A DNA stretch of 17,500 nt from Stramonita haemastoma (GCA_030674155.1 CM060335.1:51791540-51809039); one strand, 5' to 3'. Numbered from the stretch's first letter, positions 7,458 to 15,989 are shown. Notes: a model not told the origin generated them from the sequence alone. Translations and numbers: made by a program.

Positions 7458-7560
7458 AAAAAACAAGGGATTAAGAAGTAAACTGGTCTAAAAATAAATT
7501 CGATAGAAACAGAAATAGAGAAAAAAAAAACAAAAAATAACCAAACAGTGAAACAGATTC

Positions 7561-7561
<1 letters not shown>

Positions 7562-7648
<87 letters not shown>

Positions 7649-7649
7649 C

Positions 7650-7696
<47 letters not shown>
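7562..7696. repeat. composite (GA)n-(GACA)n microsatellite
   Basis: About 80 bases of GA, then ACAGAGAGCAGACAGACA and about a dozen GACA units. It has the same order and strand as 1061-1205. Confidence 0.97.
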
Positions 7697-7769
7697 GTGC
7701 ATATGACGACCTCCAGGGTGTTCAAGTTAAGCTGGGGAACGCCCAACAACAATAACAAATAATAATCTT

Positions 7770-8174
7770 CCTGTCTGTTTTTCACTATGTACATAACTAC
7801 AATACGTAAAAAAAACCCCACCAAAAATCCCAACAAAGCAAAAATGATAAAACCAACGAAAGTAACAAAGACATGCCACTGTAAGTCAAAGAAGTGAATT
7901 GCTAAAAACAACGCCTGTCTTTCAATATGTACATAATTACAACACATTAAAAAAAAAAGAAGAAAAACCTAACAAATAAAACAAAACAACAGACAGAACG
8001 TGCGATTCTAAGTCTTAGAAACTGAATTGCTGAGAACAACGCCTGTCTTTCAATATGTACATAGCTACATCTCAAAAAAAAAAAAAAAGGACACAAAAAA
8101 CAAAAACTAACAAAAAACAACCCCAAAACCCCCGTGCAGTTGTAAGTTAAAGTAGTGAATAGCTAAGATCAACC
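7770..8174. repeat. three-unit tandem repeat, period about 128-144 bp
   Basis: Each unit starts CCTGTCT-TTCA-TATGTACATA, passes through TACA and a poly-A run of varying length, and ends TAAGTCAAAGAAGTGAATTG followed by CTAA-A-CAACG. CCTGTCT lies at 7770, 7914 and 8042. The units differ by substitutions and by the length of the A-rich centre, so the array is old. Confidence 0.85.
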
Positions 8175-8462
8175 AATAAATTTGAACAAATTTAAACATG
8201 TGATGACAGACAAAATATGTTACATGAAATTTAAGCGAATGAATAATACAGAGTTAGCTGGCGAGTGGAAGAAGGGAGATAATTCACTTTATCAACTGTA
8301 TAATTTTTTAATTACGTTTTGCTTTATACATTCCCCCCCCCCCTTTTTTTTTATTTTAAATTTTAATCTTTACTGTGCTCCTAATCCAATGTGATTTTCC
8401 CCGTGTTAAAGCTAGATACTTTACTTTCATGAAGCAGAACAACACTCAGATTCAGAAGTCCT
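8175..8462. other. AT-rich spacer, no gene seen
   Basis: Unique A/T-rich sequence with a C run then T run at about 8334-8352. A 70-codon plus frame here has no supporting signals. Confidence 0.45.
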
Positions 8463-8658
8463 TAGGTGACACTATAAGCCCATGTCCCGTGAGCAAACGC
8501 ACGCAGAACATCTTGCGCACATGTTAAAACGTGTTCCCCTTTTCGGAAGAGTAGGCCATTGTGTGCCAGTGGGAGGGGATGACAAAAATTTTAGAAAACA
8601 CATACACACGGGGACATATGAGAGCTTATTCCATTATCCTCGCAATAAAAGAAAGAAA
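8463..8658 (+). mobile_element. SINE-like family A, copy A6 (opposite orientation to the others)
   Basis: On plus it reads ACTATAAGCCCATGTCCCGT, then GCACGCAGAACATCTTGCGC, CTTTTCGGAAGAGTAGGCC, GTGTGCCAGTGGGAGG and ACACACGGGGACATATGAGAG, ending CTTATTCCATTATCCTCGCA and an AATAAAAG tail. It is the most diverged copy and lacks one arm of the tail hairpin: ATGTAAAAAAGC is missing between GGACAT and GAGAGCTTATT. Confidence 0.82.
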
Positions 8659-8763
8659 AAATGTAACAAGAACCCTCAAACAAACCAAACCATAACAACA
8701 AACAGGCAAATTTAAACAACAGTTTATGAACATGACAGAATAGTTATGTAAAACACACACAAT

Positions 8764-8794
8764 CACTCTCTCTCTCCCCCCCCCCCCCCCCCTA
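8764..8794. repeat. (CT)n plus poly-C
   Basis: Short CT run followed by about 18 C residues. Confidence 0.9.
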
Positions 8795-8947
8795 ATATAT
8801 TCTATGTTAACGGCAAAATCCACATGTAACTGATTATCATTCTTCATACTTATGATGTGATGTATGTAAGTAATTTGTGATAAATCCCCATTGTAACAGA
8901 CTGCATTCTCTCACGATTAAATCATCAAGACTCAAGACTCTTTCTTT

Positions 8948-8976
8948 CACACACACCCCCCCCCCCCACCCACACA

Positions 8977-9018
<42 letters not shown>

Positions 9019-9048
9019 CACACACGCACACACACACACACACACGCA
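8948..9048. repeat. (AC)n microsatellite preceded by poly-C
   Basis: AC dinucleotides with CCACAC and GCAC interruptions after a C run. Confidence 0.95.
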
Positions 9049-9975
9049 TCTGCCAGTGCGTGCAACACGCGCGCAATACCGTGAGCAAGCAGTCTTGCGC
9101 TACACACATATTCAGACAACTATATGTTAGAATCTGGCCTCGCTGCAGTCCACATTATCCACATCGATGTACTGAAATAGAATTAATATTATATAAACCA
9201 GTAATTACCCAAAAGGAAAAAAAAATCAGCCACAAAAAAGTCATCTCTAAAAAAAAAAGAAAAAAAAAGAAGAAAAAAAAAGATCCTGATATGTAATTTT
9301 TTTTCTCCTGACACCTACATTAAAATCTTCAGCAGAAGTTTTCAGTGAAGCCATCAAAAACAGACCTCTGCAAAAAAAACCACAAAAAACGGGAGTCACC
9401 CATCGCAACCTTGTGGCTGAAATCAGCATTTTCAATCCTGTACAGGCAGCTTCAGACACCCCAAGGTATCCAGTATGCGAATAGTCAGTATAATTATGCT
9501 GCCACAAAACCAAGGGAACAGATTCTTGCTGCATAATCCTTTACTTCAGCGGAGCCGCAAGTGCGTACGAAGTATTTGGGTGTTTTTGTAAGCCACCGAA
9601 GGAATGTTGAAGATGTGCTCTAGCCCAGGCACTGTGCAGGAATCATGTACAGTACAAAAAGAATGGACAATTTTCGCCATAAAACACAGCAAAACGTGAA
9701 CATTAATGATAGAATAAGGCATTTAGGTGTAGGCCTACCAGGTACAGTGAATGACCCATTTTCTGATTATGCTTCATGGTGTCTTTCATGTTATTGCTCT
9801 TATATATATTATTCATTATTGCTCTTTATATATAAACATATATAATTATGTAACAAAATCATGTTCTTGTGCTTGGTAAGATAGCTTACAATGTGTAAAC
9901 TCCATAATATTTTCATAATGCCAACAACAACAATAAAACCCAAACCAGAAAACTATTCGCATCAATATTTTTCAT
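9049..9975. other. unique intergenic or intronic sequence, no gene recognised
   Basis: Mostly non-repetitive A/T-rich sequence with A runs near 9219-9282 and the palindrome GTAGGCCTAC at 9729-9738. Frames of 60-95 codons cross it on both strands at 9247-9536, but they read through each other, and neither shows a domain, a good start or splice sites. Confidence 0.45.
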
Positions 9976-10041
9976 GTTTAGTCAAACAACAACAACAACA
10001 ACAAAAGTCAACGCTTCCTCATTAATGAAAAGAAAATGCCC

Positions 10042-10042
<1 letters not shown>

Positions 10043-10083
<41 letters not shown>

Positions 10084-10084
10084 T
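10043..10084. repeat. (TCAA)n tetranucleotide array
   Basis: About ten perfect TCAA units directly before a GA array. Confidence 0.97.
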
Positions 10085-10104
10085 GAGAAGAGAGGAGAGA
10101 GGAG

Positions 10105-10173
<69 letters not shown>
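10085..10173. repeat. (GA)n microsatellite
   Basis: GA dinucleotides with GAGGAGAG and AGAAG interruptions, followed by a short TGG run and a GT/GC-rich block up to about 10255. Confidence 0.96.
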
Positions 10174-10303
10174 ATGGCTGGTGGTGGTGGTGGTGGTGTG
10201 TGTGTATGTGCATGCGTGCGTGGGAGTGCGCGTCGGGGTATGCGCGTATGTGCGCATGAGAAAGACAATCCGTGGCAATGGGCAAAACATGGTACCCGCG
10301 CCC

Positions 10304-10999
10304 TCAGACCTTAGGGTCCCTCTCCCCAGCGTTGACAGTCACTGTCGTCACCCCCTCCACCACCTTCACCTCATCACCCCCCCCCTCCTCCCCCCATTTC
10401 CCGCTAGTGGCACCAGGGGCAGAGGAAGACTCCAGAGTGGGAGTCGCTGCCGTGGCATGTTTAACCTGCGCTGCCAGAACGCCCACAGAAGTGACGCCCA
10501 TGGCTTTCTTCACGTCTCCGTTCTCCACGGCCGTCACCACCTCTTGGAGGTCAGGGGGGTCAGCGCTGCTCGCCCCCTCCTCCTCCTCCTTCTTCTTGGA
10601 GGAGGGGTTGAGTCTCTCCTTGGCATCGGCCAGCCGTTCCTGCAGCTGCTCCATGTTGACGTCAGCCTGCCGGTCCGACACGGGGATGTGCACGCCCATC
10701 AGCTGTGCCTGCCGCAGCATCTGCATGTACCCCTTCCGCATCACCCGGATCTCGGGGTTGTGCAGCAAGGTGAAGGTCACGTGCCAGTTGAACCGCGCGG
10801 CCACCCGGCGCCGCCGCTCTTTGTCTTCCAGGTCAAGGTCGCCCGGGGAGGTCACGGTGCTTGAGGTTTCGTCGAGTTGGGTGTAGGGATCTGTACGTGA
10901 CAGAGTCGTGCCGAAAAAGGATGTGGTTACCACCAATATGAAGACACTGAACAACAGCAACAACAAAGAAATAAAACTGAACCATTTGTTGTTGTTCAT
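10304..10999 (-). CDS. 231-aa single-pass membrane protein or first coding exon, unrecognised family
   Basis: The best coding candidate in the window. The ATG at 10999 is the first in frame after a TGA at 11014-11012; its Kozak context is weak (T at -3). Residues 6-30 form one hydrophobic segment (WFSFISLLLLLFSVFILVVT), fitting a type II signal anchor of a Golgi or surface protein. Then come an acidic/Thr-Ser linker (36-60), a basic cluster KERRRR (60-65), a compact region ARFNWHVTFTLLHNPEI and GYMQMLRQAQLMGVHIP (68-106), a likely helix MEQLQERLADAKERL (116-130), a KKKEEEEE run, and a Gly/Ala/Ser/Thr-rich tail. The sequence is clearly GC-richer than its surroundings, as expected of an exon. 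The stop is TGA just after DPKV. An alternative end is a GAG|GTGAAG donor after residue 210 (GT at 10369-10368), in which case this is only exon 1. No catalytic motif is recognised. Confidence 0.6.
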   Translation of the reverse strand: MNNNKWFSFISLLLLLFSVFILVVTTSFFGTTLSRTDPYTQLDETSSTVTSPGDLDLEDKERRRRVAARFNWHVTFTLLHNPEIRVMRKGYMQMLRQAQLMGVHIPVSDRQADVNMEQLQERLADAKERLNPSSKKKEEEEGASSADPPDLQEVVTAVENGDVKKAMGVTSVGVLAAQVKHATAATPTLESSSAPGATSGKWGEEGGGDEVKVVEGVTTVTVNAGERDPKV

Positions 11000-11487
11000 A
11001 AAAAGGGTTTTTCAGGGTTTTTCACCTTTTGTCTTCTTGTCACTGCGTTCCTTTGGAGGGATGCATAGTGCTGGGTCTTCTCCTGTGCAATCGAAAATGG
11101 GAGTAGGAGAGAAAGAGGAAATGCTGTGTTTGTACATGTGTAGGTCAATTTGCAAGGCATTGCACGGTGTATGTGTTCCTGAACAGTAAAGTAGGAATAT
11201 GCACGTGTGTACCCAAAGTGTTGGTTTCCAAGAAGTGAAGTAAAAGATCATTTATTACTATCATGATTACGACTTTATAAGAACAAACGATTGCTGGTGA
11301 ATAACGTTCTCCTTAATTTATGACATTGATATATGATTTAAAATTTTACAATTTTATACAACTTAAAGTCACGACAGATTTCTCTGCGAGAAATTTGGGT
11401 TGCTTTCCCCGGGGAGAGCGCGTCCCCACAAGAGTAGCGCCACCCATTATTTTCTTTTTCTGTCTGCAGCTGTATATGTTTCCCTGT
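11000..11487. other. region upstream of the 231-aa ORF; UTR or intron
   Basis: Unique A/T-rich sequence. A possible 3' splice site on minus (TTTTCGATTGCACAG|GAG, AG at about 11083-11082) could join an upstream exon to the ORF's 5' UTR. No promoter element is convincing. Confidence 0.3.
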
Positions 11488-11489
11488 CA

Positions 11490-11581
11490 GAGTGGAGTTT
11501 TTCTACAGAATTTTGCCAGGGACAACCCCTTATTGCAGTGGGTTCTTCTACGAGCGCTATAAAATTTTTGTGTAATACACG

Positions 11582-11612
<31 letters not shown>

Positions 11613-11749
11613 TAGCACCCAGACCACCACTCATGGTCTAATGGATGGGGGGAAAGTTTTTGGCCCAAAAGGGTATCAAACCATCGCACACTTCCGACCC
11701 GGACTTTTTCGCATTCTAACCAGGCGCATTACCTCTAGACCACCGACCC
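11490..11749 (-). mobile_element. tRNA-derived SINE family B, copy B2
   Basis: On minus it starts TGGGTCGGTGGTCTAGAGG (A box intact), then GCGCCTGGTTAGAATGCG and a degraded B box GGTTTGATACC, then CATTAGACCATGAGTGGTGG. The block GATGAGACGATAAACCGAGG and TCCCGTGTATT follow, then AAGAACCCACTGCAATAAGG, GGTTGTCCCTGGCAAAATTC and TGTAGAAAAACTCC. It has the same order and strand as B1, with an almost unchanged internal domain. It lacks the ATTATCCTC tail of B1. The substituted B box suggests it is transcriptionally inactive. Confidence 0.88.
11671..11742 (-). promoter_or_regulatory. Pol III A and B boxes of SINE B2
   Basis: A box TGGTCTAGAGG at 11742-11732; B-box position GGTTTGATACC at 11682-11672, which differs from GGTTCGAATCC at three bases. 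Confidence 0.65.
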
Positions 11750-11782
11750 ACATTAAAGACACTAAGAATACATAGAAAGGTT

Positions 11783-12020
11783 ACAAAAGAAGAAGAACAG
11801 AAGGGAAGAAGTGGTACACTGTACACTATAATGAAAGAGAAAGGAACAACCCAAATTCTACACAAGACAGGGGTATCCATCAGGTAGGATAGACAGATTT
11901 AAAAAAAAAGAAGAAGAATAGAATGGAAGTAGTGGTACACTTTCAACTAGAAGGAATCAGACAGGAACACCCCCAAAGCTACACATGACAGGGGTATCCA
12001 TCAGTCAGCAGGATGGACAG
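11783..12020. repeat. diverged tandem duplication, period 121 bp
   Basis: Shared landmarks are AAGAAGAAGAA, GTGGTACACT (11811 and 11932), GGAACA-CCC-AA, CTACACA-GACAGGGGTATC followed by CATCAG (GGGGTATCC at 11870 and 11991), and GGAT-GACAG (11887 and 12011). The middle parts have diverged. Confidence 0.85.
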
Positions 12021-12122
12021 TGTCTACAGCAAAGCGAGGCCACTGTAACACTATCCACACCAGGAACACACACTGAACACAGGAGCTGGCAGGCTGAGTG
12101 GGTACGAGAACATGGGAAAATC
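12021..12122. other. unique spacer
   Basis: Short non-repetitive sequence before a GT array; no gene signal. Confidence 0.4.
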
Positions 12123-12200
12123 CTCTGTGTGTGTATGTGTGTGTGTGTGTGTGTGTGCGCGTGTGCATGCGCGCGCGCGCGTGTGTGTGTGTGTATGTGT

Positions 12201-12277
<77 letters not shown>
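12123..12277. repeat. (GT)n microsatellite with GC block
   Basis: GT repeats interrupted by GCGCGTGTGCATGCGCGCGC at about 12158-12180, then a long pure GT run to 12277. The alternating purine-pyrimidine block could adopt Z-DNA. Confidence 0.97.
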
Positions 12278-12278
<1 letters not shown>

Positions 12279-12635
12279 AGGGGGATGGGCGGTTGCAAAC
12301 GAGCTCTAGCCGAGGAGCGGAAAGAAAAGCATTCCAATATCGAGTAACAATACAAATTCATATTCAATCATAGTACATGAATATATTACAAGATAAGAGA
12401 ACACTAATCCTCACATGACAGAGAAAAATAACACGTCAACAGCCTACAACACAACATCAAATCCTAACGCTATCCATAGAATGGGTAAACTGACACCCAA
12501 CAAAAGCAACGCCCAGTAATGCAGGTATACAGCATTGCACTGGCGTCTAACTGGCAGCGAACATATGTAGCTCGTACAGAATTAAGCGGGTGCGCACTCT
12601 AAACCCATTTAACCATGCAAAGGGGCTGGAAGATG
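12278..12635. other. unique sequence, no gene seen
   Basis: Non-repetitive sequence with no long frame, splice pair or known repeat recognised. Confidence 0.45.
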
Positions 12636-12848
12636 CACACGAACACACATGCACACACACTCACGCTCGCACGCGTCACATACACACACATGAACGCACG
12701 CACGCAAGCACATATACACATACGCACGCACGCACGCACACACACACGCACACACACGCACGCACGCGCGCACGCACACACACACACCACACTCACACAC
12801 ACGCACGCGCACATGCACACACGCACGCACGCACGCACACGCACACAT
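12636..12848. repeat. AC / ACGC variable repeat
   Basis: AC repeats heavily interspersed with CGCACGCACGC blocks. Confidence 0.95.
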
Positions 12849-12954
12849 AATTATACACTGGCCTTATCTAGTATAAGTAACACAGAGTCTAATATCACTT
12901 TTATGTGAACAGAGGTGAAATTGAAGACCAACACACAGAGGCCTTTATTTAGTC

Positions 12955-12957
<3 letters not shown>

Positions 12958-13020
<63 letters not shown>
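12958..13020. repeat. (CT)n microsatellite
   Basis: About 60 bases of perfect CT. Confidence 0.98.
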
Positions 13021-13024
<4 letters not shown>

Positions 13025-13103
13025 TGCAGAGAAAACACTTTACACATTTTGCTTCATCACTAACTTAGATTTATTTTTGGCGAGCAGTACATGAATACCA
13101 TTT

Positions 13104-13413
13104 TTTCACAGCTCCAACAGATCGAAAGTTAATGAAGACTGAAAAGAGTGTTTACAAAATTAGAAATTAATGACAAACTGGAAGTCAGTGTTTTCACAGC
13201 TCCAACAGATCAAAAGTTCATGACAGACTTAAAGAGTGTTTTACAAATATAAATTATTGACAGACTGGAAGTCAGTGTTTACACAATCAGAAGTTATGAC
13301 AGACTGGAAGTCAGTGTTTGCACAATCAGAAGTTAGTGACAGACTGGAAGTCAGTGTTTGCACAATCAGAAGTTAGTGACAGACTGGAAGTCAGTGTTTG
13401 CACAATCAGAAGT
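13104..13413. repeat. 40-bp minisatellite with older alternating units
   Basis: Four near-identical units start GACAGACTGGAAGTCAGTGT and continue TT-CACAATCAGAAGTTAGT, at 13259, 13298, 13338 and 13378 (periods 39, 40, 40). Upstream, diverged units at about 13133, 13171 and 13222 alternate between AAGAGTGTTT-type and GGAAGTCAGTGTTTT-type forms and carry an extra CACAGCTCCAACAGATC. The last copies are nearly uniform, consistent with recent expansion at that end. Confidence 0.93.
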
Positions 13414-13614
13414 CAACAAGTGGAACTTGACAGTTATTCAAACTTCAATAACGACCGCCCCCTCCCCATCCACAAGGAATGAGGCACATCAGAACCCCCC
13501 CCCCCACGTCCATGTAAACATGTGGATGGGTGATAAAGGAAATGTGGCCCTGACCACAAACATGTGTCAGTTAGTCAGGTTACTTCTGTGCCAATGTCCC
13601 CCCACACGTGTTGG
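13414..13614. other. unique spacer with C run
   Basis: Non-coding sequence with a C homopolymer near 13496-13505. Confidence 0.45.
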
Positions 13615-13680
13615 TCTATCTCTCTATCTCTCTATCTCTCTATCTTCTATCTATCTCTCTATCTCTCTATCTCTCGATCG

Positions 13681-13712
<32 letters not shown>

Positions 13713-13713
13713 C

Positions 13714-13752
<39 letters not shown>

Positions 13753-13861
13753 CATCTATCCATCTATCTATCTATCCATCTATCTATCGATCTAAATATC
13801 TAAATATCTATCTATCTATCTATCTATCTATCATCTATCTATCTATCTATCTATCCTATCC

Positions 13862-13927
<66 letters not shown>

Positions 13928-14016
13928 CCATCTATCTATCTATCCATGTATCTATCTATCATATCTATCTATCTATCTATCATCCATGTATCTATCTATC
14001 CATGTATCTATCTATC

Positions 14017-14049
<33 letters not shown>

Positions 14050-14052
14050 CTA

Positions 14053-14120
<68 letters not shown>

Positions 14121-14121
14121 A
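13615..14121. repeat. large (TATC)n / GATA-type tetranucleotide array
   Basis: About 500 bases of CTAT units with CTCTCTAT variants at the left end and CCAT, CATGTATC, AAATATC and TACTACTATC interruptions. The complement is GATA repeats. Ile-Tyr-Leu-Ser frames here are artefacts. Confidence 0.97.
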
Positions 14122-14220
14122 TATGTGTATAAAGTGAGCCAAATCCCCTTACTGTAACACGCCAATGAAAGCATGCATGCAAACATAAATACATTCATAA
14201 ACAAACATATGTCACACTAA

Positions 14221-14293
14221 CCCCCCCCCCCCACACACACAAACAAATAACAGCCCCTCTACAACACACACACATTGATTGATTCATTGATTG

Positions 14294-14363
<70 letters not shown>

Positions 14364-14394
14364 CCCCCCCACGACCCCCCCATACCCACACACC

Positions 14395-14465
<71 letters not shown>

Positions 14466-14510
14466 CCCCCCCACACACACACTACACCCCCCTCCTCCCA
14501 CCCTCAACAC

Positions 14511-14549
<39 letters not shown>

Positions 14550-14550
14550 C
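14221..14550. repeat. (AC)n complex with repeated CGACCCCCC module
   Basis: Three AC arrays (about 14297-14361, 14399-14462, 14512-14548). The first two each end in CGACCCCCC followed by CAC, at 14361 and 14462, so an AC-array-plus-C-block unit appears duplicated. A TTGATTGATTCATTGATTGA run precedes the first array. Confidence 0.94.
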
Positions 14551-14696
14551 AGCCTTCCCACTGTCTCCCGAACAGTGTGTGTCCATACCCTTCACCGCTA
14601 ACTGTACCCACACCAGTGATAAACTCAAAGCACCACACCACAGAAAACAGCAGAAGCCAGGGGCCCAGAGCGCCCAACACCACGACCATTCATTAC

Positions 14697-14747
14697 CTGC
14701 CCCCTCCTCATAGTGGACATACTTCTCCAGCACTGCCCCATTGGCCT
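14697..14747 (-). CDS. candidate 51-nt internal exon (phase 1-1)
   Basis: On minus, a CTAAC branch-point match (branch A at 14782) is followed 34 bases on by an acceptor, GTGGACAG|AG (AG at 14749-14748). After 51 bases comes a donor, GGGCAG|GTAATG (GT at 14696-14695). Read in phase 1 the exon encodes (E/K)ANGAVLEKYVHYEEGAG-like residues, charged and protein-like. The end HYEEGAG recalls the acidic YDEEGGGEE-type stretch in cadherin cytoplasmic tails. That is a resemblance from memory over a few residues, not an assignment. The following intron would be 14696 downwards. SINE D at 14801-15102 would lie in the upstream intron. No partner exon was found in the window. Confidence 0.3.
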
Positions 14748-14788
14748 CTGTCCACAACAAGCAGTGTCCAGCACAGCAGTGTTAGTCC

Positions 14789-14800
14789 ACACACTCCCTG
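14789..14800. repeat. left target-site duplication of SINE D
   Basis: ACACACTCCCTG, matched exactly at 15103-15114 across the element. Confidence 0.85.
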
Positions 14801-15102
14801 TTAGTTAAAAAGTTAAAGTTAAAGTCTGTCCCGAGCCTAAGGCTCATCAGGCCGGTGCTTATCCCGGTTTCTGTGGCGTTAAGCGACTGAGAGTCATAGA
14901 CTCCCCCCTGGATAGGACGCCAGTCTATCGCAGGGTTAACCCCCAACACAAGGTTGGTACCCTTTTACACCTGGGTGGGGAGAGAAAATAGCCGTAAAGT
15001 GCCTTTTCCAAGGGCACAACGCCATAGCCGAAAGCTGGGATCGAACCCGCAACCTTTAGATTGCGAGTCCAACGCCCCAACCACTAGACTACAGCGGCGG
15101 CT
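14801..15102 (-). mobile_element. complete tRNA-derived SINE (family D) with target-site duplication
   Basis: On minus it starts at 15102 with a tRNA-like head of about 75 nt (GCCGCCGCTGTAGTCTAGTG...CCCAGCTTTCGGC). The body contains GCCCTTGGAAAAGGCAC, CCACCCAGGTGTAAAAGGG, GGGGGTTAACCCTGCGATAG, ACTGGCGTCCTATCCAGGGG and CCGGCCTGATGAGCCTTAGG, and the tail is TTTAACTTTAACTTTTTAAC. The element is flanked by a perfect 12-bp duplication (14789-14800 and 15103-15114), the mark of target-primed reverse transcription. Intact A and B boxes and perfect duplications indicate a fairly recent insertion. It is unrelated in sequence to families A and B apart from the tRNA-like design. Confidence 0.93.
15027..15101 (-). 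promoter_or_regulatory. tRNA-like head of SINE D (Pol III A and B boxes; anticodon position CGC)
   Basis: A box TAGTCTAGTGG at 15091-15081 and B box GGTTCGATCCC at 15047-15037. A 5-bp anticodon stem TTGGA/TCTAA encloses the loop CTCGCAA, placing CGC at the anticodon (alanine-type). The T arm GCGGG-TTCGATC-CCAGC has one mismatch, and the acceptor stem pairs over only about four positions. It is therefore a tRNA-derived promoter, not a functional tRNA gene. Confidence 0.82.
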
Positions 15103-15114
15103 ACACACTCCCTG
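15103..15114. repeat. right target-site duplication of SINE D
   Basis: ACACACTCCCTG, identical to 14789-14800. Confidence 0.85.
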
Positions 15115-15138
15115 ACATGCATGAAACCTTTGGTGAAG

Positions 15139-15415
15139 TTGACAACGATGAGGATAATAATGAGGATGACGATGATGGTGATGATGGTGATGGTGATGGT
15201 GATGATGATGATGATGATGATGATGATGACGATGATAAAGATGATGATGATGACGATAGCGTTGTAGATGATGATGATGTTGACGATAATTATGATGATG
15301 ATGATGATGATGTTGACGACGACGATGATGACAATGACGAAGATGATGATAAAGATGATGATAACGATGGTGATGACGATGATGATGATAGCATTGTAGA
15401 TGAAGATAACGGCGA
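15139..15415. repeat. (GAT)n array with GAC and GGT variants
   Basis: Trinucleotide GAT repeat in which many units are GAC, GGT or AAT. The plus frame reads as an Asp-rich run of about 100 residues with only a few non-acidic residues. This is expected from the repeat, and there is no flanking coding signal, so it is not called a protein. Confidence 0.9.
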
Positions 15416-15423
15416 TGAGCTGG

Positions 15424-15478
15424 AATATTTTATTGCGGGTACTTGGATAAGCCGGTGGCTTCTTTAGACCTGGCTACC
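15424..15478 (-). mobile_element. retroelement tail fragment C1
   Basis: On minus: CCAGGTCTAAAG, AAGCC-ACC-GGCTT hairpin, ATCCAAGTACCCGCAATAAA, then ATATTC. It matches C2 (16370-16424) closely and the tail of family A more distantly. Only about 50 bases of element are recognisable; it abuts the GAT array. Confidence 0.72.
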
Positions 15479-15865
15479 GTGAAAAAGAATGGAAACAAAA
15501 AACAAATAAAAGAAACAAGTCAGTTAAATAATATAATAAATTTCATGAATTTTGTCACAATGAAGCATTAGTAAATAGTTCTATAAATTATTTCCCACAC
15601 ACTGACACAACCACATAGTTCTTTGAATATACAGAACTATGACAACAGTGACACAGAGACACGAATAAACAGCATCAATGCACCATGAAAAATGCTTGAA
15701 CACAGCATATAAATATTCTATGGCAATCTTCAACAAGGTGTGAAATATGCTTTGAACTCAATCATATTATTATCCTAGTGGGAACAGCGTTACAAACACA
15801 CGGGTGTTGTGAAAGTCCTCCTTACTATTCCTACCTCTTAACATCGCTCTAGCCTAATTATAGAC
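15479..15865. other. unique A/T-rich spacer, no gene seen
   Basis: Non-repetitive sequence without convincing frames or splice pairs. Confidence 0.5.
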
Positions 15866-15867
<2 letters not shown>

Positions 15868-15930
<63 letters not shown>

Positions 15931-15955
15931 AGAGAGAGTAGAGAGAGATGACTGT
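15868..15955. repeat. (GA)n microsatellite
   Basis: GA repeats, pure to about 15915, then with GAGGAG, AGAAG and AGTAG interruptions. Confidence 0.96.
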
Positions 15956-15989
15956 GAGAGTTGAGAGGTAATACGAGAGATGAGACAGA

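Noticed and set aside
8182..8394. 70-residue plus-strand frame in an AT-rich spacer
   Set aside because: Short, runs through homopolymer C and T tracts, and has no recognisable features.
9247..9536. Overlapping frames on both strands
   Set aside because: Both include low-complexity A/T runs; neither has a domain, splice pair or good initiation context.
10047..10084. CRISPR-like regular repeats (TCAA)n, and the 40-bp units at 13259-13413
   Set aside because: There are no variable spacers; units are contiguous, and no cas-like gene is present in this eukaryotic context.
9974..10886. 296- and 204-residue plus-strand frames
   Set aside because: The first is a shadow of the minus-strand 231-aa ORF joined to GA and TCAA repeats, and the second lies wholly opposite that ORF; the minus frame has the coherent membrane segment and varied composition.
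13358..14137. Ile-Tyr-Leu-Ser frames up to 174 residues
   Set aside because: TATC tetranucleotide array; every frame is open because the repeat contains no stop.
15027..15101. A genuine tRNA-Ala gene
   Set aside because: The acceptor stem is only partly paired, and the sequence continues into a SINE body with a tail and target-site duplications.
15117..15467. Asp-rich 116-residue frame on plus
   Set aside because: Produced by a GAT repeat. It starts just beyond the SINE D target-site duplication, runs into tail fragment C1, and has no splice or promoter support.
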